Assembly (NCBI RefSeq): GCF_002813425.1
Contig: NZ_PHUL01000001.1
Coordinates: forward strand, 744,001-808,000
Reading direction: 5' to 3'
Origin: Cellulophaga sp. RHA19
Lineage (GTDB): Bacteria > Bacteroidota > Bacteroidia > Flavobacteriales > Flavobacteriaceae
DNA length: 64,000 nucleotides
Shown: positions 24,590 to 34,580 of the stretch, in pieces
Numbering within the stretch: position 1 is the stretch's first letter
How the letters are laid out: each line of letters starts with the position of its first letter
Made by a program: the position numbers and the translations under genes
The notes under the pieces: model-generated
Database searches by the model: none
The model's input: only the letters and a program-made list of their open reading frames with translations
Told to the model about the DNA's origin: nothing

Positions 24590-25345
24590 CTACTTATCTA
24601 ACCAAATTTTAAAGTTTTTAACCTCAAACTTGCTTACTAAAATAGGTTTTGTGCTTGCGTGTGTAACTTTTAAATGTAATTCTATTTTTTGTGGACTATG
24701 CTTTACAATTTCTTTTATCGCATTTATATGTATAATATAATTTCTGTTTACCTTAAAAAAGACTTCAGGGTTTAGTTTTTCTGATATATCTCGTAACGTG
24801 TCTTTATACAAGTAATTTTCAGATGTGGTTGTAAATAAGAAGAGGTTTTTTCCTTCGCTATAAAAAAAGGCAACCTCAGCACTTTCTATAGATTTTAGTT
24901 GATGACCAGACTGCACTAAAAAGCGCTCTTGTTGTGTTTTACTATCTAAGGCCTCTAAGGATTTTGCAGTGTTGTAGAATGAAAAATTTTCTTTTATCTG
25001 CGTATACTTTTGTAATGCCTTGTACACATCTTTAGCTTCAAAAGGCTTAAGCAAATAGTCTATTGTAAAGTGTTTAAATACGCGTATGGCATAATCATCA
25101 TAAGCAGTGGTAAAAACTATAGGAGCAATAATATTTGTTTGTGTAAAAGCCTCTAAACTTTTACCATCACCCAAATGAATATCCATAAAAACTAAGTCTG
25201 GCTGTGCACTATTAAAAAAAGACACCATTTCTTGCACAGAACCCAAATGTATTATTTTAGTTACAGGCACAACACTTTGCGCTTTTAGCAAACCAATTAA
25301 ATAATCTGCTGCCAAATCTTCATCTTCTACTACAACTATAAGCAT
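24590..25345 (-). CDS. LytTR response regulator
   Basis: The 251-residue protein has a receiver domain (VEDED acid pocket at 7-11, phospho-acceptor D55 in FMDIHLGDG, Lys in LLKPF) and a C-terminal LytTR DNA-binding domain (LVQSGHQLKSIESAEVAFFYSEG, then NRNYIIHINAI). Its cognate kinase is probably the 7TMR-less histidine kinase at 32793-34364, at the far end of the same strand. The start codon is only about 10 bases downstream of the T tract of a strong terminator, so expression would rely on read-through or a promoter inside the hairpin region. Confidence 0.88.
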   Translation of the reverse strand: MLIVVVEDEDLAADYLIGLLKAQSVVPVTKIIHLGSVQEMVSFFNSAQPDLVFMDIHLGDGKSLEAFTQTNIIAPIVFTTAYDDYAIRVFKHFTIDYLLKPFEAKDVYKALQKYTQIKENFSFYNTAKSLEALDSKTQQERFLVQSGHQLKSIESAEVAFFYSEGKNLFLFTTTSENYLYKDTLRDISEKLNPEVFFKVNRNYIIHINAIKEIVKHSPQKIELHLKVTHASTKPILVSKFEVKNFKIWLDK

Positions 25346-25354
25346 ATTATTTTT

Positions 25355-25392
25355 TGCATAAAAATAAAAAAACCCGATAAAATTATCGGGTT
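25355..25392 (-). terminator. Terminator between susD and the regulator
   Basis: On the minus strand, AAACCCGATAA and TTATCGGGTTT pair around a short loop, followed by TTTTTTATTTTTAT. It ends the susCD transcript just before the response-regulator gene. Confidence 0.85.
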
Positions 25393-25430
25393 TAGTTGAA
25401 CAATAATTGCTCGCTGACTAACTCGTAATA

Positions 25431-26747
25431 TTATAATTCCGGGTTATTTAATCTTGCATCCGCAGGGAATGGTAAAATATATCGTGGGTCATTTTCACTT
25501 AACTGAAAATCTTCTCCACTTAAACTATGTGTAATTGCTTTTTGGTTACTTCTTCTTAAATCAAACCAACGGTGACCTTCAAGTGCTAATTCTCTCCAAC
25601 GCTCTGTATACAATTCTTGCATAAACTCATTAGCAGACATTGCATTTATACCTGTTGTTAAACTAGTCATATGAGCACTTTGGTAACGGTTTTGCATAAA
25701 TGCTAACAAGGTTGCCTTTGCTTCATCTAAAGCACCTAATTTAGCTTGTGCTTCTGCCTTTAACAACACTAAATCTGATACTCTAAACGAGCACTTAAAC
25801 TTTTGATCTCCACCTTTAGCTGCTTTGTAACTACTACCATCTACATTAAAGTACAATCCAAATCTTAAATCGTTTGTTGTGTCATAAATAGCTACTAAGT
25901 CATCAGAAATAAATGAACTATTTCTTACGCTAGAATCAAAAACATCTTCTAAAGCCATAATAGACTCTACAGATGTAAACGTGTTTGGCAATTCTGGAGT
26001 ATCATTTAAATTAACAAGTTCTTTGTTTAATGATAAAGCTGCATTTACAGCTGTTAAAGCTGCATCACTATTATTCATATAGGTATGCACCCTAGTCTCT
26101 AAGGCTAAAATTGCTGTTTTTGTAAACCTATAATTTAAGCCTGCATCAAACTTTGTAACGTTTAAAAGAGATTTTGATGTTGCTATGTCTTTTAAAACTT
26201 GACTATAAACCGCCTGTACAGATACGGGTGTAAATACCTGTTCTAGATCTATTTCTAGTGCCAACGGTACTCCTGTATCAGAACTAGCCGTGGTAGCATT
26301 ATAAGGTTTACCATAAAGATTAACCAAGTCAAAATGTGCATAAGCTCTAAGCGCATAAGCTTCACCTAGCAATTGGTTTTTTTCTTCTGAATCTTCAATT
26401 TTATCTTTACCATCTTCTATTACGTGATTGGCGTAGAAAATAGAATTATACATTTGTATGTATGGATAAGGAGCAGTTTGCGGATCAGGATTTGCATCTT
26501 TCCAAGTATAAACATCTTTGTAAGATGGAAAATCGAAACTATTTTCATCTAAAACCAATTCATCTGTCCTGTAAGCTACTCTAGATTTTTGCTCTGGAAA
26601 AATATCATAGCCTTTAGTTAAAACTGCTCTAAATTCCTCTAAACTTTCTGGTATAACTTTTCCTTCTGGCTGTATTTCCAAATAATCATCACAACTTACC
26701 ATAAAAAAGGTAAGTATTGCTAGTGTGTATATATGTATTTGTTTCAT
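25431..26747 (-). CDS. RagB/SusD family outer membrane lipoprotein
   Basis: The 438-residue protein has a lipoprotein signal (FFMVSC, Cys19) followed by DDYLEIQPEGKV, the classical SusD start. The middle has TPR-like helices (AYALRAYAHFDLVNLYG). The C-terminal RWRELALEGHRWFDLRR is a SusD/RagB hallmark. It forms the lid of a SusCD transporter and is co-transcribed with the SusC gene 11 bases upstream. At 438 residues it is on the short side, in the range of RagB-like peptide-type binders. The substrate is inferred to be peptide because a protease shares the operon. Confidence 0.92.
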   Translation of the reverse strand: MKQIHIYTLAILTFFMVSCDDYLEIQPEGKVIPESLEEFRAVLTKGYDIFPEQKSRVAYRTDELVLDENSFDFPSYKDVYTWKDANPDPQTAPYPYIQMYNSIFYANHVIEDGKDKIEDSEEKNQLLGEAYALRAYAHFDLVNLYGKPYNATTASSDTGVPLALEIDLEQVFTPVSVQAVYSQVLKDIATSKSLLNVTKFDAGLNYRFTKTAILALETRVHTYMNNSDAALTAVNAALSLNKELVNLNDTPELPNTFTSVESIMALEDVFDSSVRNSSFISDDLVAIYDTTNDLRFGLYFNVDGSSYKAAKGGDQKFKCSFRVSDLVLLKAEAQAKLGALDEAKATLLAFMQNRYQSAHMTSLTTGINAMSANEFMQELYTERWRELALEGHRWFDLRRSNQKAITHSLSGEDFQLSENDPRYILPFPADARLNNPEL

Positions 26748-26758
26748 AATTTAATTTT

Positions 26759-29700
26759 TTAAAAAGTTACATTTAAACCTAAAGCAATAGTTTTTGAAAT
26801 AGGTTGCGCATAGATATTTCCGTAAGTCTCAGGATCAAAATAACCATCATAATTAGACCCAAATACCAATAAATTTTTTCCTTCTAGGTTTAAACGGAAG
26901 CTACTTATATTTAACTTCGTGGTTAAGGATTTAGGAAAACTATAGCCTACGCGCATACTATTAATTCTTATATAACTCATTTCTTTTACCCAAGTATCTA
27001 ATAGTGGCATAGTTTCTATTGGGTTTATACCACTAAACCACTTGTAAGCCATCCAGGAGCCATCTGCTCCAGATGTTTCCCCTACAATACCAGGTAAATT
27101 ACTAGTTGTGTTTGTTGGTGACCACGCATTTAAAACTCTAGCAGAGTAATTTTGACCACGATCTATTTGTGTACCGTTATATGGCTGACGTTCTACCACA
27201 GTCTGCTTTAAATTAAAGTTAGCAGCAACTGTAAAATCTAAGTTTTTGTATTTAAAAGTGTTTATGATACCACCACTATATTTAGGATCCTGATCACCAA
27301 CGTAACTAAATAAATCTCTAAACTCTTCATTAGTTAAACCAGACTCTGTTATAAATCCAGGGAAAAAATCTGCCCAAGGGTCTGTTAACTTAAACAACTC
27401 TACCGCAGATACAACCTCATCTCCACGTTTAAATAATGGGTAACCACTTTCATCTATACCAGCAGTTTTTAAAGCAAATACTGCATTTACTGGTAAACCT
27501 TCTCTAGATGGTAAAAAGCTATTATCTCTAACCTGTATTTTGTCTACATTACTTTTGTTGTGAGATATATTAATGTTTGTTGTCCAAGAAAAATCTTTGG
27601 TTACAATGTTTCTGGTAGACAAACTAATCTCATACCCTTTATTAGTAACCTCTGCCCAGTTTAAATTTGTAAACTCAAATCCATTTTCTAAAGGCACAGA
27701 ACGTAAGCCAATTAAATCTGTACTGTTACGTTTATATACGTCTGCGGCAATACTAATTCTTCCATTAAACAAGCCTAAGTCCATACCTACATTGGTATTA
27801 GTTGTTTTTTCCCAACGTAACTTAGCGTTTGGTGGAGACGTTACCACAATTGTTTCTTCAGAAGTTCCTGGCAAAATACTTGTTTTGTTATACTCACCTA
27901 TAACAAAAGGAGATGTGTTACGGTCTATATTACCTTGCAAACCATAAGATCCTCTAAAACGAAGATTAGATATAACGTCACTTGTTTTTAAAAAGTCCTC
28001 TTCACTAGCCAACCAAGATCCAGAAACAGACCATAATGGTAAATATTTGTATTTAGGATCTACGCCAAATAAGTTAGACCCATCATAACGTACGCTACCA
28101 AAAAATGTGTATTTACGATCATAAGTATAAGAACCTGTAGCGTAAAAAGACGCGTATGCATTCTCCGCTGTAGTTTTATCATAAGTCTGATAAGAACTTT
28201 CATTAGCAGTATCTTCATTAGGGAAAATTATAGGTGTAGTAGTAAGAGTGTTTTTGTTATACCCAAAACCACGACTCATAATGTTGGTAAACTTAGATCG
28301 TCTAAACTCAGACCCCAACAAACCTTCTATTTCATGTTTACCAAAACTAGTATCATACGTCAATAAAGATTTCCAGTTGTACTGAAAAAAGTCTTCGTTC
28401 CAGTTTTGTATAATGCCCCCTTCTGGCAAAAAGTAATAATAATAATCGCTTATGCTAGAGTCATAACGCCTACTTTTTTCACGTTCTTTTCTAGAAAAAT
28501 AAGTCTCCTCTGCTGCATATTTCTCCGTACTAGTTTTATCAAACTGTAAACCTAATTGTGTAGAAAAAGTAAGATCGTTTGTAATTTTATAAGCACCATC
28601 AAAAATTGCTTTTACAGCCTGATTTTTTAAATTGTATGCAGTGTTTTCTCTTTCTTCTAAAAAGTTAAAAGGCACGTATCTACCATCTGTACCCTCTATA
28701 TCTTGATCGTAATTGTAAGACCCATCTGCCGCGTAAGGAGTAAAATACGGGTTTACGTTTCTGCTATAATTTGCAGGGTTTGTAAAAGCATCTGTACCTG
28801 TTAAGTATGATTCTTTTTTAGACTGAGAAAGAAAAACAGAAGCACCAGCACTTAAACGGTCGCTAATATCAAAATTATTTTTAAGAGTGATGTTGTAACG
28901 CTCTAAACCAGTACCAATAGTAGTACCTTCTTCATCATAATAGCCTAATGAAAAATAGTAGTCTGATGTATCTGTACCACCAGAAATACCTAAACTATAC
29001 TGTGTGTTTACACTAGTTTGATATAGCAAATCTCCCCAGTTAGCATTGTTATTTTTTAATGCATTTATTTGAGATTGTGTAGCCGTACTTAATGAAGAAA
29101 AACCATTAGTTTGGTACGTTCCTAACTCTCCAGAATTACTTAAAATACGTGTAACCTCACCTTTATTAGTTCTAAAATCTAAATCTGTACGTGCCGCTAA
29201 ACCAAGTTCAAAATCTACTTTTTGTTGCGAGTTCATAAGGTTTAACTCATCAAAATTAGGCTTTGCAGAAAAAAACGTGTTTGCAGAAAAGTTAACTCTC
29301 ATTTTTCCGCTTTTACCTCTTCTTGTAGTTACTACAATAACACCATTTGCCGCTCTAGCACCATAAATAGCAGTGGCAGCAGCATCTTTTAAAATGGTAA
29401 TATCTTCTATATCACTAGGGTTTAAACCAGCAATAGCATAATTACGTAATTGGTCTATATTATCTTTATCACTAAAATCTGGCACATCATTACCATCTAA
29501 TGGCAAACCGTCTACAACCCACAATGGATCTTGTGGACCAGATAAAGAAGCTGTACCTCTAATTCTAATTTTTGCTGGTGCACCAGGAGCTCCGGTTTGC
29601 GTAGTAGCAACTACACCTGCAACTTGTCCCTGTAGCAATTGGTCTACGCTAGAAACACCAATCTGCTCAATGTCATCCATCTTAACCTTAGCAACAGAAG

Positions 29701-30100
29701 AAGTTAGTTTTCTTTTTTCTACCTTTTGGTATCCTGTTAAAATAACCTCATCTAAACTATCTACATTTTCTTTTAAAGAAATAGTATAGCTACTAGATGC
29801 TGTTAGGTTAATTGTTTTGGTTTGATAGCCTAAGTAAGAAACTGTAATCTGAGTTACTCCTATTGGTAGTTTTAATGAAAACTTACCATTAAAATCTACA
29901 ACAACGCCAATAGATGTATTTTCTATGACACCAGCAACGCCAGTTTCATTGGCAATCATGTTTTTAGAGACGTAAACCGATGCTCCAGGCAAAGGCATAC
30001 CATCTTCTGCTCCTATTACCTCTCCGGTAATTGTTCTCGTATCCTGTGCCCACGCTGCGGTAACAGCAACAAAGAATAACGTAAAAAGGAATTTATTCAT
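26759..30100 (-). CDS. SusC/RagA TonB-linked outer membrane transporter
   Basis: The 1113-residue protein has a signal peptide (ending AAWAQD) and an N-terminal carboxypeptidase-regulatory-like (CNA_B) domain (TRTITGEVIGAEDGMPLPGASVY, residues about 20-110). The plug domain has VDQLLQGQVAGV and AATAIYGARAANGVIVVTT. A long TonB beta barrel ends in LGLNVTF. It imports bound substrate with SusD. It begins 27 bases downstream of the metalloprotease gene and ends 11 bases before susD, giving one operon. Confidence 0.95.
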   Translation of the reverse strand: MNKFLFTLFFVAVTAAWAQDTRTITGEVIGAEDGMPLPGASVYVSKNMIANETGVAGVIENTSIGVVVDFNGKFSLKLPIGVTQITVSYLGYQTKTINLTASSSYTISLKENVDSLDEVILTGYQKVEKRKLTSSVAKVKMDDIEQIGVSSVDQLLQGQVAGVVATTQTGAPGAPAKIRIRGTASLSGPQDPLWVVDGLPLDGNDVPDFSDKDNIDQLRNYAIAGLNPSDIEDITILKDAAATAIYGARAANGVIVVTTRRGKSGKMRVNFSANTFFSAKPNFDELNLMNSQQKVDFELGLAARTDLDFRTNKGEVTRILSNSGELGTYQTNGFSSLSTATQSQINALKNNNANWGDLLYQTSVNTQYSLGISGGTDTSDYYFSLGYYDEEGTTIGTGLERYNITLKNNFDISDRLSAGASVFLSQSKKESYLTGTDAFTNPANYSRNVNPYFTPYAADGSYNYDQDIEGTDGRYVPFNFLEERENTAYNLKNQAVKAIFDGAYKITNDLTFSTQLGLQFDKTSTEKYAAEETYFSRKEREKSRRYDSSISDYYYYFLPEGGIIQNWNEDFFQYNWKSLLTYDTSFGKHEIEGLLGSEFRRSKFTNIMSRGFGYNKNTLTTTPIIFPNEDTANESSYQTYDKTTAENAYASFYATGSYTYDRKYTFFGSVRYDGSNLFGVDPKYKYLPLWSVSGSWLASEEDFLKTSDVISNLRFRGSYGLQGNIDRNTSPFVIGEYNKTSILPGTSEETIVVTSPPNAKLRWEKTTNTNVGMDLGLFNGRISIAADVYKRNSTDLIGLRSVPLENGFEFTNLNWAEVTNKGYEISLSTRNIVTKDFSWTTNINISHNKSNVDKIQVRDNSFLPSREGLPVNAVFALKTAGIDESGYPLFKRGDEVVSAVELFKLTDPWADFFPGFITESGLTNEEFRDLFSYVGDQDPKYSGGIINTFKYKNLDFTVAANFNLKQTVVERQPYNGTQIDRGQNYSARVLNAWSPTNTTSNLPGIVGETSGADGSWMAYKWFSGINPIETMPLLDTWVKEMSYIRINSMRVGYSFPKSLTTKLNISSFRLNLEGKNLLVFGSNYDGYFDPETYGNIYAQPISKTIALGLNVTF

Positions 30101-30127
30101 AAAAAAATTGGTATTTAGGGTTTAAAG

Positions 30128-32701
30128 TTAAAATTTTAGAGTGTTTTTAATACGATAAATCAAATCATTATAATGTGCCTGCGTATTAGCATCACCCTTA
30201 CGTTTCTTTTTTTGTAATAATTGTAGTACGTTTTGCAACTCTTGTCTTTTGTATGATGTTATCTCTGATGTACGCTTCATAGAGGTATAATTAATATTAC
30301 GTGCCTTATTTTTTTCGTTTAAAGCAACCGAACAAAAACTACCATCTAAATGAAAATCTAACGTAGCGTTACTTTTAACTGTGGTTTTTTCCATGATCTT
30401 TTGTGTTCCAACAAGCAATACATCTACATAATTTTTTTGCACCATACGATCTACCAACTCAAGCGACTTACCCTTTTTTGTATTTCTAAAAATATGTGAA
30501 CGCAAGTCTGTAAATAAGTTTTGTACAGAGTAGCGTGGTGCTTTTTCTGGGTTATATAAATTAGCTTCTACCAAACGCAACAAACGTTCGTCTTGTAAAA
30601 GATTATATAAGGCATCATACTGTAATGCTCTTGCTAAAGTATATGGTGTTTGCTCAAACGGACCAAAAGGAGAGTCTTTTATAGCATAAGTATGTTTTAA
30701 AACCGGATTAAAAAACAACCACTCTGGTAATGTAAATACGTTTTTATTTAAGTAGGCAACGGCATCTTTTTGTAATTGATAAGAAACCGGCTGGTAACTC
30801 TCTTTACCATCTCCGTGTTGTATAGTATTTAAATATACACCGCCTACATTATTTGTTACGTGCGCATTGTACATATTCCACTGTCCTATAACTCCCAAAT
30901 ATAGTTTGCCTGTTTTGTAATAGTCTTCACCTTCTTGGTAAGTCCACTTTTCAAGATTATTAGCTACACGTTTTAAATTTTTTAATCCGTATGTACTTGC
31001 AAGCATTGCGTTGTCACCTAAATCTTCAGACTGTGACCTAGGATCTACCGTATTTTTATAAGATTGTTGTTCGCCGTAAAAATAAAGCGGATCGTTATTA
31101 TGACCATTTACTAGTTTTTGAAGTTCGCGTTTTTCATCAGTCTTATTTTTAAACCATTTGTATCCCCATTGAATTGCGTATGTATCATAAACTCCAATTT
31201 TTGGTGTAATTGACGTAATATTATCCTCTGGTTGCGCTACGTAGTTGTAACGAGCGTAGTCCATAATTGATGGTGCTGTACCACCCATTTTATCTGTAAA
31301 CGTTTTAGAACGTAGTGAATCTACCGGAAAACTATGCGAAGCACCCATATTGTGTTTTAATCCAAATGTATGCCCTACCTCATGAGAAGATACAAACCTA
31401 ATTGCTTCTCCCATATGTGCATCATTAAAAACATTACCTCTAGACTTGCTATCTATTGGTCCTGTTTGTATACGCATCCAACTTTGTAAAGATGTCATTA
31501 CATTATGCCACCAAATAATATCTGCTTCAATAATTTCTCCACTTCTTGGATCTACAACAGATGGCCCCATAGCATTTGCTTGTGGTGATGCTGCATAAGT
31601 AATTACAGAATAACGTACATCATCTATATCAAAATCTTTATCATTAGCATCTGGTTCTTTTGCTATAATTGCATTTTTAAAACCTGCTTTTTCAAAAGCT
31701 ACCTGCCAATCTTTTACACCTTGTATTATATAACTTCTCCACTGTTTAGGTGTAGCTGGGTCTATATAATATACTATTGGCTTTTTAGGCTCTACCAACT
31801 CACCGTTTGTATATTTCTCTACATCTTCAGCTTTAGGCTCTAAACGCCATCTGGTAATAAACTCTTGCTTTTGCATTGCTTGTTGCTTGTCATTAAAAGA
31901 CCAATGCTTTTCTGTAAAAAAACCAACACGTTTATCTAATTCTCTTGCTTGCATTGGTGTTTTTGGCAACAATACTATATTGCTAGTTACCCCTAATGTA
32001 ACGTACATAGCTGGCCCACCTTCATTAACCGTTGTGGTTAACTGAGACTTAACTACAACATTTTCTGGAAACGACTTTATTTTTTGAATGTATGATAAAT
32101 CGCTTTTAACGCTACCGCCTAAACCAACATTATTAAGTACATCATTAAAGCTTTTTTCTTTACCATTAAAAACCTTATTTACCTTAATTAAAGGCGCATT
32201 TGTTTTAGGATTGTAGCTTTCAATATCAAACTTTTCTATAATAGATTCTGCAAAATTATCTTTTACAGACAATGTAATAGCGTCATCTTTTGGAGAAGAA
32301 ACCATTGGGTTACTAGTTTTAACCCAAATTGTTTTGGACAGACTGTCTTTATGAAAAGTAATTAGTTTGTTTTCATAATTCATTCCTTTGTTTAAACCGT
32401 GCTCATTTATTGCTAAAGGAACCTGAGATATTTTATTTACAATTAAAAATTGTCTTGTAAAAAGGCTATCAGGAATTTCAAAATAATAATCGCTATCAGT
32501 TTTTATAACAGAGAATAAGCCTTTAGTTAAAGTCGCTTTTTCTATAAGCTTAGCATAATCTTTATACCCTTTATTTAAGCTATCTTTAGATTGTTCTTTG
32601 TCTTTTTTATTGTTTTTTTGAGCAGAAACACTAATTGTACTTCCTAAAAAAAGAATAAACAGCATTATTTTTACTATAAATGCAAACTGATTTTTACGCA
32701 T
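30128..32701 (-). CDS. Zinc-dependent metalloprotease (DUF5117-type metzincin)
   Basis: The 857-residue protein has a signal peptide (residues about 1-28, SVSAQ). The catalytic motif HEVGHTFGLKH (near residues 437-447) fits HExxHxxGxxH, and SIMDYARYNY gives the Met-turn of metzincins. The flanks resemble the DUF5117 and DUF5118 regions of Bacteroidota secreted proteases. It probably degrades proteins in the periplasm or at the surface and feeds peptides to the SusCD pair next to it. A possible LytTR operator lies 58-92 bases upstream. Confidence 0.88.
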   Translation of the reverse strand: MRKNQFAFIVKIMLFILFLGSTISVSAQKNNKKDKEQSKDSLNKGYKDYAKLIEKATLTKGLFSVIKTDSDYYFEIPDSLFTRQFLIVNKISQVPLAINEHGLNKGMNYENKLITFHKDSLSKTIWVKTSNPMVSSPKDDAITLSVKDNFAESIIEKFDIESYNPKTNAPLIKVNKVFNGKEKSFNDVLNNVGLGGSVKSDLSYIQKIKSFPENVVVKSQLTTTVNEGGPAMYVTLGVTSNIVLLPKTPMQARELDKRVGFFTEKHWSFNDKQQAMQKQEFITRWRLEPKAEDVEKYTNGELVEPKKPIVYYIDPATPKQWRSYIIQGVKDWQVAFEKAGFKNAIIAKEPDANDKDFDIDDVRYSVITYAASPQANAMGPSVVDPRSGEIIEADIIWWHNVMTSLQSWMRIQTGPIDSKSRGNVFNDAHMGEAIRFVSSHEVGHTFGLKHNMGASHSFPVDSLRSKTFTDKMGGTAPSIMDYARYNYVAQPEDNITSITPKIGVYDTYAIQWGYKWFKNKTDEKRELQKLVNGHNNDPLYFYGEQQSYKNTVDPRSQSEDLGDNAMLASTYGLKNLKRVANNLEKWTYQEGEDYYKTGKLYLGVIGQWNMYNAHVTNNVGGVYLNTIQHGDGKESYQPVSYQLQKDAVAYLNKNVFTLPEWLFFNPVLKHTYAIKDSPFGPFEQTPYTLARALQYDALYNLLQDERLLRLVEANLYNPEKAPRYSVQNLFTDLRSHIFRNTKKGKSLELVDRMVQKNYVDVLLVGTQKIMEKTTVKSNATLDFHLDGSFCSVALNEKNKARNINYTSMKRTSEITSYKRQELQNVLQLLQKKKRKGDANTQAHYNDLIYRIKNTLKF

Positions 32702-32758
32702 AATTATGTGATAATTTTGCCTAAAAATCTAGGTTTTACTAAATACTCACAAAAAAAG

Positions 32759-32793
32759 AGGAGTGAGTGGATATTATTAAGGAGTGAATGGAT
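32759..32793 (-). promoter_or_regulatory. Candidate LytTR operator
   Basis: AGGAGTGAGTGGAT (32759-32772) and AGGAGTGAATGGAT (32780-32793) are direct repeats with one mismatch, spaced exactly 21 bp (two helical turns), as LytTR regulators prefer. On the minus strand they sit about 25-60 bases upstream of a TAGATTTT -7-like box (plus 32724-32731), before the metalloprotease gene. Confidence 0.6.
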
Positions 32794-34364
32794 TATTTAA
32801 AAATAATGTAAGGCAAATGACAAATGTATTGCGAATTTTTCTGATAATTTGTGAAATTATTTACATTATAATAAGCATAAATGTTTTTTAGATAGTCTAT
32901 ACCAAAGTGGTTACTTTCTTGAGGAGTTGCTATTGGTTGGTAGTTATTTACAACCTCAATTTCATCTATCCCTAAGTTAATAGTTATTGTAAGTGGTTTA
33001 ACTTTAGTTGCTGTGTTATGTTTAATTGCATTTTCTACAAGTGTTTGCAATGCTAAAAACGGAATGTAATGATCCTTTGCTAAACTAGCATCACCCAAAA
33101 TAGTAACAAGCAAGCTCTTACCAAAACGCGTTTGTTGCAAATAAATATACTCGTCTAAAAGTTCTAACTCATTTTTAACCAAAGTAATATTATTTGCTGG
33201 TGGCGAAATAAAGTAACGATATAGCTTTGATAGTTTTAACGCAAAAATCTTAGACTTCTCTTTATTTACATCTATTAACATATATAAAGAGTTAAGCGCA
33301 TTAAATAAAAAGTGCGGGTTTATTTGTTCTTTTAATTGCTGTAATTGTAAAAAAGAACTCTCTTTTTCTGCTATCTCTTTTTGCACAACTAGCCTATTTT
33401 TTTCTTTTAACAATCGCTCTTTTTCTATGTATTGTTTTTTTATAAGCTGATTAAAAAAGTAAAAAACAAAGAGAAGTAGCATTGTAGAAATGCCATAAAT
33501 TAAAAAAGTATACTGTCTAATTTTTGTAACGTTTTCTTCACTAATATTTTTAGGAGAACTAACAGCAATATACCAAGAGGTTTCTTTTAACTTTAAAGGT
33601 TGCAAGTATCGTATAACATCTAACTGCAGGTATTCAGATTTTACAACGCTTGGCACTTGTTTATCTGTTGTTAAGCCCAATGTATCTTTAGGGCCAATAG
33701 AGTTAAATAAAAACACGCTTTTACCAAGTAAATTTTCATCTGGGTGTAATAAAATTAAACCTTCTTTATTAAAAACATAAGCGTAGTTTATTGACTTAGA
33801 ATCTACATTGGCAAAATACTTTTGTAGGTTAACCAAAGGAATATCATACCCTAAAAACAATGAGTCTTTTGCAGCATTTAGCACTGTAAGTTTATTACGC
33901 CAAACATATCCTTTATTAACTGGTACAATAACACTTTGCTTTTTTATAACTGATAAAGGCTTGTTTGCTTTTGCTACAGAAAAAACAGTGTCTTGCAGTA
34001 TTGCTATAGATGTTTCTGAAGCAGATTTTTGAGTAAATGAAACTTGCTGCCAGGAAATAAGAGAGTCTAATTCTTCGGGCTGAAAAGAAACCCAAGTATT
34101 AAAATTGTTTTGAAGCTCTGTTACAGATTTAGAATTTTCTACAATTGTTTCTATTCGTCCTAAAAAGTTCTCAAAACGAGTTAATTCTGAGTATACATCA
34201 TCATACTTTTCTCTAAAATTACGCTTAGCAATATCTTCACTAACAATTGTAATTTCATTGGTAATTAAATAACTCAATGCCAAAGTACTAATTACGGTTA
34301 TAATAACCATAACAAGGACCAAAGTAGTGTACTTAATTTTAGAAAAAAAGGCAATAAAGTTCAT
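32793..34364 (-). CDS. Sensor histidine kinase (LytS/YesM type)
   Basis: The 523-residue protein has a hydrophobic helix at about residues 10-35 and an extracytoplasmic sensor region of about 240 residues (Cache-like: YAYVFNKEGLILLHPDENLLGKSV). A second helix (near residue 285-305), a coiled coil, and the His_kinase domain (LKEQINPHFLFNALNSLYM) follow, then an ATPase site (LQTLVENAIKHN). I chose ATG 34364; upstream ATG 34406 adds 14 residues. It probably phosphorylates the LytTR regulator encoded at the end of the locus. Gene end and protease operator overlap by one base. Confidence 0.88.
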   Translation of the reverse strand: MNFIAFFSKIKYTTLVLVMVIITVISTLALSYLITNEITIVSEDIAKRNFREKYDDVYSELTRFENFLGRIETIVENSKSVTELQNNFNTWVSFQPEELDSLISWQQVSFTQKSASETSIAILQDTVFSVAKANKPLSVIKKQSVIVPVNKGYVWRNKLTVLNAAKDSLFLGYDIPLVNLQKYFANVDSKSINYAYVFNKEGLILLHPDENLLGKSVFLFNSIGPKDTLGLTTDKQVPSVVKSEYLQLDVIRYLQPLKLKETSWYIAVSSPKNISEENVTKIRQYTFLIYGISTMLLLFVFYFFNQLIKKQYIEKERLLKEKNRLVVQKEIAEKESSFLQLQQLKEQINPHFLFNALNSLYMLIDVNKEKSKIFALKLSKLYRYFISPPANNITLVKNELELLDEYIYLQQTRFGKSLLVTILGDASLAKDHYIPFLALQTLVENAIKHNTATKVKPLTITINLGIDEIEVVNNYQPIATPQESNHFGIDYLKNIYAYYNVNNFTNYQKNSQYICHLPYIIFK

Positions 34365-34580
34365 AAATAAAAGTAGGTGGCAATGCTTAGAGTTGCAAAT
34401 AAACAAAATTGAATTTTAGAAGAGAAGCGTAAACAATCTACTCTTTAAAAAAAACAGTTAACATTCTGTTAAAAATAGAGGTAAAATTCTTACATTGCTT
34501 TACTTGTAAGTATTATTTAAATTAAATAATTGCAACCTAGACAATTAAAAATAACCAACATTTAAAAGATCTATTAAATT

